64,000 bases of DNA from Malachius bipustulatus. Its lineage: Eukaryota; Arthropoda; Insecta; Coleoptera; Melyridae. Position numbers and translations under genes: made by a program. Shown piece after piece: positions 1-9,300 of this stretch. The stretch spans positions 71,916,186 to 71,980,185 of the forward strand of contig OU342630.1 of assembly GCA_910589415.1 (NCBI GenBank). The letters are read 5' to 3'. Every line of letters starts with the position of its first letter. The stretch's first letter is position 1. The notes below the pieces were generated by a model, which saw only the letters and a list, made by a program, of their open reading frames with translations, searched no databases and was not told the origin of the DNA.

Positions 1-48
1 TTTTTAAAGCTTATTCGTTTTCTGGTAAAATACTTAAATTTTCTGCAG

Positions 49-321
49 GTATGCCATATATCCGGCTGATTCCGAAGGTAACCGCAATCGCTGGGGAAAC
101 GTTGAAATTGAAATGTCCTGTAGCTGGGTATCCCATCGAGGAGATTCACTGGGAACGGGGTGGCCGGGAGTTACCTGATGGTATTAGACAGAAGGTTTTA
201 CCTGATGGTACCCTAATAATTCAACCAGTGGAGAAGCGTTCTGACTCCGGAGTGTACACATGTTGGGCGCGAAATAAACAGGGACATAGTGCTAGGAGAT
301 CTGGAGAAGTTAATGTTATAG
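49..321 (+). CDS. Dscam2: Dscam2 exon encoding Ig domain 6
   Basis: Acceptor ttctgcag ends at 48 and donor gtaaga starts at 322; phase 1 in and out. Encodes MPYIRLIPK, the core Cys in [11 protein letters not shown], then [10 protein letters not shown]. This closely matches the Dscam Ig6 exon (PYIR...CPVAGYPI). The ATG at 51 is an internal codon, not a translation start. Confidence 0.92.
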
Positions 322-3300
322 GTAAGACAGCAATTTTAATAAAATAATTTCTGATAACGACTAAAAATGATAAATTAAACCTTTTTCCAAGTCGATAAGA
401 ATTTTGTTTTGCTGGTGTTAGTAACCGAGATCAAAGGAATAAAATATTCTGCTAGAGGTCGACTTTAAACATTTCTTCACGAGTTTTTATATTTTTTTTT
501 TTTTTGCTTTCTTTTTATCCAGCTTTGAATGCTCTCAAACGAAGTGATTTTCATAGTTGAAAAAATTCATATTATAAAGAACTAGAGGTAGGAAATTCTC
601 AGGGATTTATTTTTTCGTAAACTCTCTTCATAAAATTCTGAAAGTTTTACAGACAAATGTTTCCACAAATATTCCTCTGTAAAATATCTCACGCATATTC
701 TTCCTGGAAGGAAACTTTATCCTGAAAATTTCAGTGTATTCAGACTATGTCGAATTTAGTTAGATATTTTCCAGCATTCACGCATTTAAAAACATCGGTC
801 CGATAAAAATCAGACCGAATCATATCAAAATATTAAAATATGCTTTGCAAGGAAGTTCTTTCGAAAGGACCTGGATCCTAAATATCGAAGATGTGACTAT
901 GTGAATGCGCGTTTCTAATATCTCTTAAATATACTGAGATATTATTGGTAATTTAGCTACTTTAACAAATAATCTGCTCATCAACTAAATTGTTTTCTAA
1001 GAGATAAGACACGAGCGGCTTCAAAGCCACGAGGTGGAGGAGAAACATTTTTTTTTATCTGTGAAAGTTTGGGAACACTTTTAGTAGAAAAAACAGTGAT
1101 AATAAAAAAATTGAACAACCGCAGCATATTTGCGTTTCTATCATTCCAAATCCTCAATCATTCTACTTAGTTAACAAAGATAAAAAATTTAGATGTTAAA
1201 AGTGAATTTAAAAAGAGCGTTTTTTTTAAAGGTTGTACTTACGCTACTTGCCTAGAGCAACAAAAGTCAATTTCGAGAACATTACCGAAAGTAAATTTGA
1301 CCACCAAAAGAACCACCAACTAAGTGGAAAAAACTTCAACCTCAATTTAAACAGAATGGACGACATGATGAAAAAATTTGTAACGAACTGAAATGCCTGA
1401 AGAGAGAAAAAAAATTTAGGCATTAGAACTTTTAAATTTCAAGAAATAGATTGATCTTGTCTTAGATATCATGTGGAAGTAAAATAATTTTTTATTATTA
1501 TTGGAAAACGGTTTAATATTTTGTATTTTGCCCCCATTTTTTTCGAATAATAATATCTACTAAACATATAACTTATTTTATTTATAGGTGATTTCAACAA
1601 ATGAAAGTAGAGTTCCTTCACGATCCAGCGGATGTGGGATCCATCCTGAAGTTTTATAATATTCCCATATTCCATTTTCTTATCACTTTATTTAAATTCC
1701 ATATCAGATTATTAAGAGGTAAACATTTTATTCAAAGCCTATTTCTGCAAGACAATTTCATAAAAGTCTTATTATTTATTGTTACAATCAATAGTTTACC
1801 AGTTATAATTTATGGGACATATTTGTAGCAACCAGCTACGAAATTAGCATAGAACCTTAGAATTCTTGGTCTTAGATTTAGTTATGCTGTAACTGAAAGT
1901 GGCTAAATTTAAATCCATATTTTTGAGTTAGTTTAGCATTTTTATCACATAGAATATTTTGTTTCTGCCAAAGATGCTATTAAAATAATCTGATACGGAA
2001 AAAGGGTATGTAATAAATGACACAGGATCTACCAGGAACAGGACTCCAGGAAACAGATCAACCGTACATCGTCCGTTTTTTGACTTGTGCTTTATTCCAG
2101 TTCCACCGAAGGTGAGCCCTTTTTACTCAGAGGAAATCCTCCATCTAGGTGACAGGGCGAGCCTGACTTGCTCAGTAACAAAAGGAGACTTACCGCTAAC
2201 CATCCAATGGCACAAGGACGGTCGGCGTCTGGATGCCGGCCAGCTAATTTCCATCACCCAGGTGGACCAATTCACCAGCATTCTAGTTATAGAGAGCCTG
2301 AGCCAGGAGCACAACGGAAACTACTCCTGCATGGTGCGGAACCTAGCCGCCGAAGTCTCACATACCCAGAGACTGGTAGTTAATGGTAATTGGGCGTGCC
2401 GTGTCGCGCGTTTCTATCTCCCCTTCTATCTCTCATGTTCGTGTTCTCTCTCTTTCTCTTAGTTCCTCCTATTATTGAGCCATTTTCGTTCCAAGACGGC
2501 CTCTCGGAGGGCATGAGGACACGCACAGTCTGCGGCGTAAGTTCTGGCGATCCCCCGCTGGCGGTAAGCTGGCTCAAGGACGGTCAGCCGCTGATGCCCC
2601 AGTTGGGGGTTAATGTCTCGGCCCTTGACTCCTATTCTAGCCTCCTCAGCATATCTAGCCTCGACTCCAGACACTCGGGCAACTTCACCTGCGTGGCCCT
2701 GAATGCGGCTGCAGAGGTCAGGTACACCGCCCAGCTTCAGGTTAAAGGTAACGAACTCCTTCGACCTTCACTCCTTTCCCATATCACCCTCACGCCCCAA
2801 ATCCCCCCACACACCAACCTTCCGTTGCTTTGGCACACGCCTCGAGTGGACCTTCGGTTCAAGGTACTGTTGCACTTACTTCTTTATTTCATTTCTTAGG
2901 TTCTAGCTTTTCACAATTGCATGCCTTTATTTTCTTTACAATAATAGAATGATTAGGTGACTGATTGGACACAGGTGTTGCTTGATATTCACCGCCGACA
3001 CTAAACGAAGATGTTCCTCACAGTATTTGCTTCACGCAGCAATACCAGTAAAGTTGTGATCCCAGATTGACCATGTAGAGAGTATGGTTGATGTTATTCA
3101 CAATCAGCACCAATGCAATTATCTGTATTTTATCTGCATTAATTTTTTTTACTAATTCTTTTTTGTATGTCTTGCAGTACCGCCTCGCTGGTCCGTTGAA
3201 CCGATGGACGTTAGTGTTGAACGTAACAGACACGCTTCTCTTCACTGCCAAGCCCAAGGTGTTCCTACTCCCACTATTATATGGAAAAAAGCAGTTGGTA

Positions 3301-6300
3301 TGCTTTTTTGAAACCTGGTTTACCTCTTATTACTTTAATTAAACGCTGCGTTTTCAGCCGGTAAATCTGGAAGTTATGAGGAAGTGCGTGATCATATCCA
3401 TACCAAATTGCTGGGAAATGGTACCCTATTCCTTCAGCATGTCAAGGAAACAAGTGAAGGATATTACTTGTGTCAAGCTGAAAACGGAGTAGGGACTGGT
3501 ATTGGTAAAGTTATTCAATTGAAGGTTAACTGTAAGTGAAAAACATTATTTCAACAGGTTTATTAAATTAAAAAATCATTGTAAACTTCCAGCATCTCCA
3601 TATTTCTCGGCACCATCCCCATCAGTGGTAGTAAAAAGGGGTGACACGGCCATTCTTCGTTGCAACGTGAATGGAGATAAGCCGATAAGTGTTGTATGGC
3701 TGCGTGGTGGCACCACTGAAATGAATCCTTCAACTAACTACCGCATTCAGACCAAACAAGATGTCATCCCAGATGGTGTCACTGCAGAACTACAACTCAT
3801 TAATGCCGATATACAGGATAGCGGCGCTTACTTCTGCCACGCTAATAATCTGTATGGAAGGGACCAGCAACTAGTTCAACTGGTCGTCCAAGAACCACCT
3901 TCTAGACCTGAGAACGTCAAAGCCGCAATGGTCAGTAGTAATTCCATCAGCATAAGTTGGGAACACAAATCCAAATATGACAATGAAGCCTTGAAGTATA
4001 CTATTCAATATAGTGAAGATAACAGTAAGCATACTATTGTATTTTTCGAAAATTTCAATACACTAATTACTCTCTTATTAGAATCTTGGCAACAGATTGA
4101 AGCAACGGACATGTTATCCACGTTCATGACAGTAATAGAGAATCTTAAACCGGCTACCAAATACTACATCAGAGTGATCGCTGAAGGCTCTGCAGGTAAA
4201 AGCGATCCTAGTCCAGAAATAACAGTCCGCACCGAGCCTCAACGTCCTGCCGGTCCACCACTCAACCTAGAAGCAAGAGCTGTGTCTTCTACGGAGTTTC
4301 TTATCTCCTGGCAGCCGCCGCTCTCCGAACTCCGCAATGGTGACATCCAGGGTTACTATGTAGGGTATCGAAGCCTTAGTATGAGCGCTTTTAATTTCAC
4401 AACTGCCGAGAGCTACGGGGAAGATGGTGGGGAACTACTTCTGGGAGGGTTGGATAAGTATACTACTTACGCCGTCGTGGTTCAAGCATATAACGAGGTA
4501 GGAACAGGACCTTTAGCTGAGCCCGTATCTGCACAGACATTGGAAGATGGTAAGGATTATTAACAAGTTGCAGAAGATTGTTTGTAAATTTATACATTTT
4601 TAGTTCCAAGTATGCCGCCGAGTGATGTCAGATGTGTGGCTCTTACATCTCAATCTTTACAATTGAGTTGGCAACCTCCTCCACAAGAGCATTGTAATGG
4701 ATTGTTGCAAGGATATAAAGTCCTCTATGAAAATGTTCCTCTGAATGATTTTGATGGTAAGATAGAAATAAGTACCCTGTACTTATTTACCCTGTAATTA
4801 TCATTTGACTAATTTTGATTAAGGAACAAAAAAAGTTTAAGGTAACGAACGTAAAATAATTTTTAGATGAACAAACAGAAACAAGGAAAACTTCAGCCCT
4901 GACAACTGTAATAACTGGTTTGAGGAAATATACGAATTACAGTTTACAAATCCTCGCTTTTACCAAAGTAGGAGATGGTGTCTTCACTTCGCCCATATAC
5001 TGCAAAACAGATGAGGATGGTAATAACCTATTCTTATTCCATAAACCCCATAACAGACACGACAAACTTTCACACTACTTTTGAAGCCAGAACATTGCCG
5101 ATGCATTGTAAAATTGTAATCAGGTAAAATAATAATTAATATTTCATAAATCAAGCTTATAAAACATGTCGCTATTAATATTTGTTTGAATTAAGAATAT
5201 CATCATCATGTCTCCACTAAAATATTCAATAAAGATATTATATAATAATTTTACAACGATATTTAATATTAATATATGCACTAATAATCTAATTAAGTAG
5301 GTATTTTATTGTTCAGAATAGTCGAGGAACTATTATATATTCAAAAATTAATATTCAGTAGGTTATAATTAATATTTGCAGGAAAAATTATCTCTGAAAA
5401 AATGTAGGTTGCATATTGAATGCATTAGTTTGATCTGATTAATTTGAAACATTAAATCGAACTTCATGCAAAAAAATAAAAAAGATACCTACCCATTTCA
5501 CTAAATTATCAGTCTAACACAGCAGGACCGGTATTTTGTAAACAGACCGGGGAAATCTATTTTTTTTATTTTTTCAGTCGATGGAGTCGGACCTTCCCTG
5601 TCTTTTGACATGTGTCTTAGGTTGGGTCGGGGTGCGGGGGAAGGGGGGCACGCTTTTAAAATTTACTGAAAATGAATTTTATCGGAAAAACGGGTATATC
5701 TGAGCCGGATTTGATCTGACAAAAAAATTATGGTATCGAAAATTGAAGAGCTTGACTAAACACGGAAGTTCGTTCCGACCTGAACCCTTTAGCTCAACTG
5801 GTTCGAGAAATATTGCGATATTAAGGGTGCAAAAATGAATAAAAATGCAAAAAATTGAGTTATACATGAAGATCTTTTTTTAAACCGGGCGAGAAAGATA
5901 CCCGAGCAGCCGTGGGCGGAGCTTACGCTCTCCGCTTGTCTATACTCCGGGCACAGTCACGATCGGCCGGGAACGCGCGCTCGTAATTTATTTTCGAATG
6001 CTTGTTCGCTCGTACCTCGCTCAATTATGGATCGATTTTGAAAATTCTTGCTTGCTTTTGATCGATGAACGATCGGGAATGAAAAAAACACATCGAGTTA
6101 CTGTTTTTTCATGTGCTGGTGGGTCGATTTTTCTTACATTTGGGCCGTTGTTGGCCTTGTTTTTCATTCTCAGTCGCGCTCTCTTATCTTGCTAGCCTTC
6201 TATTGTTTTCCCGGGATGACGCGCCGGGTTCACGAAAACAATAGGCAGATACACAATAGAAAGAGGCGCTACACAAAAGACTGCATCTCGATCTATTCAT

Positions 6301-9300
6301 GGTCAAGCGAGTGCAGCACATGGCTGCTTCAGGTAAGAAAATTATTTCGAGAATGGATGAAAGAGTGTTTTCCAACTTTCTCTAGACTTTGCCGGTTCGT
6401 TGTGCTCTTATTTATGGTCGGATCGGGTTCAAGTGGGGCTCAAATTAAAGATTAAAAAAAAGCCGTTCAGTGGTGAAAAAAAAATTTCCCCACCCCCTAC
6501 CTTCACCCCCAAAAACGCGAGAAAAAAATGACTTTTTTTCAAATTGCGCGCATTTGCGAAAATAATTTTTTTTTAAATTTTTTTTTTACTTTTTTGCCAT
6601 GCCTACCGGGTAGTAGATAAAAAAAGAAGAAAATGAGCGGTTCCTGGTCTCTGTAGGTCAATAAATAAACTTTTTACGAGCGTTTCCGTATTTTTCTTCT
6701 CACCCCCATATCTCCCCTCCTAATTGGACCACCACCCCCTCTCTCCGGCCCGTCAAAGTACTCGGTGGCACCCTTCCTCTCGCAAAAAATTGACGCCCTA
6801 ACTCCACCACCTGCCGAGAAAAAGTCAGTTAAATTTTTATTCATTTTTGCACCCTTAATATCGCAATATTTCGCGAACCAGTTGAGCTAAGGGGTTCCGG
6901 TCGAAACGAACTTCCGTGTTTAGTCAAGCTCTTCAATTTTCATACCATAATTTTTTTGTCAGATCAAATCCGGCTCAGATATACCCGTTTTTCCGATAAA
7001 ATTCATTTTCAGTAAATTTTAAAAGCGTAAACCCCCTCCCCCCCCCCACCCCGACCCAACCTAAGACACATGTCAAAAGACAGGGAAGGTCCGACTCCAT
7101 GGACTGAAAAAAATAAAAAAAATAGATTTCCCCGGTCTGTTTACGAGCTGTTTATTTTACCGGTCCTGCTGGGTTAGTCATACTTTATCACATTATGCAT
7201 AGGAATCCATCTAAGAAAATTTTTTGTCAAATACGCACTACACATTTAAAATATAAATCAATAATACATAATAACACAATTCTTCATCAACATCTATAAC
7301 TTGAGAAGAGCAAAAAATTAACCAGTTTCAATCGTCAGTTCCTGGCCCACCAGCTGACATAAAGGCTATTACCACATCAGCCACATCATTGAAGTTGTCC
7401 TGGTTGGCACCACTGGAGCCGAATGGGGTCATCACTCGGTATAACATCTACATGCGTAGCATGAGCAGTCAGCAGGAGTTGCAGCATGACAAACAGAGTG
7501 TGTCAAGCCAGTACTTGTCCTACGAGATCAACGATGTCCACACACATGTCGAGTATCAATTTTGGATCACTGCTTCGACCAGAATTGGCGAAGGGCAAAG
7601 CTCTAAGGTGGTCAGTGAAGTGGCCAGTAAGAGAGGTGAGGGATGATCCTTATTTAGTTGGCTTGTCTGGATAAATGTCTTATTTCAGTTCCCGCAAAAA
7701 TAATATCGTTTGGGACAGTGATAGTGAAAGCTTGGAAAAGCCCGTTGTCCTTAGCCTGTGATTCTGTCGGTTGGTCGAAGCGAGAATGGTATCGCGGAGA
7801 TAAACCTATGAAGGCTTTCACTGGAAGCTATCAATATCACCAGGTGTGTTACTTATTAATAAAATAATAAATATTATAACTATTAAAAACTATGAAACAA
7901 AAATCTGAGTTTTAAACCTTGAATGTCCTCATAACTTTCTACCCCTACTATTTCCCTTAACATTTTCATTTATCATCTAGCAGTTCTTCATCTCTTCTCT
8001 TATTGAATTCGTTTGTAATAAAACTATTCTTAAATGAAATGAGTAAATTGATAATAATTAATCACGTTTATTTCTTCATAGGACTCGGGCACTCTGATGT
8101 TTTCTACCCTTCAACCCTCTGATTCAAACAATTACACTTGCCAAGTAGAAAGTGAGATGGGAGTGGACCGCATAACCTACATGTTAGTGGTGCAGGTTCC
8201 CCCATCAGCACCAATGCTGTATGTCACCAGCGCTACCAGCAACAGCCTTTTGCTACACTGGAAAGCTGCTAAAAATGGCGCTGCTCCGATTTCTGGTTTT
8301 ACCCTTAACTACAAGAAAGAGCATGGTAACCTTGAAGAGGTTCATCTTTCTAAGCATATAAATATTTATGAGCTCAAGGTATGGTATAATGTGACCCATT
8401 ATCTCGCAATCAATACTAGCCACAATTAAATCGCATTGAATATTGCAGCACTTATCATGTGGTACTATGTATCATTTGTACCTGACGGCACATAACAAAA
8501 TTGGCAGCTCCCCAGCAAGTCATCCTCTTCAAGCTCATACGCAGGGCCAACCTCCTGGAGTACCGCCGGCAGCTGCGTTCATTGCCACCAATTCTACATT
8601 CATAGCTCTTCGGCTTCACCTTTGGCCAGATAACGGCTGCCCCATCCAATACTTTATCTTGCAATATAGAAAACATGCTGATAAGCAATGGACTCTTGGT
8701 GAGTGAGTGTTCTTACGCTCTCCTGCAAAATTTAACCTATTTGGTTATTCTTAGTATCTAAGAACGTGAAACCCCAGAGAAGAACCACCATACAGGGTCT
8801 AACTCCAGCAACTCACTATTTAATTCGATTGGAAGCTCATAACGTTGCGGGATTCTCGACTGGAGAATTTTCTGTTTCAACTTTGACTGAAGATGGACGT
8901 AAGTTTTATTATAGGAAGTTTATAAGTAAATTAATGTTTGTAATCTTTATAGATATCCCTGCTCAAGATTGGATCAATTTAAATCCCGATTCTTCCTCAT
9001 TTCTCGGCGACCTTAAGATGGTGCTTCTCATTATTATTCTGATCGTGCTCGGATTTGGATCTGCTATCGGTTCAGTACTGTATTTAAGATCTCGTAAGTT
9101 TATGATTTTAACCCTCACTTCCTTAAAACCTTAAAATCTCTGCATACTGATGGATGATAAATAAAACACTACTGTTTAAAAAATTCTTTTAAATTCTTTT
9201 TAAATTATTTTAAACAAGCATTTCATTCATTAACATATGTCTGAAGATGCTATTTTAAAAGTAGCGAAACACGTGTAACATTGAAAATATCCATCATTTT

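Noticed and set aside
1601..1828. 75-codon ORF in the Dscam2 intron
   Set aside because: No domain, AT-rich random codon use, and no splice fit to the receptor.
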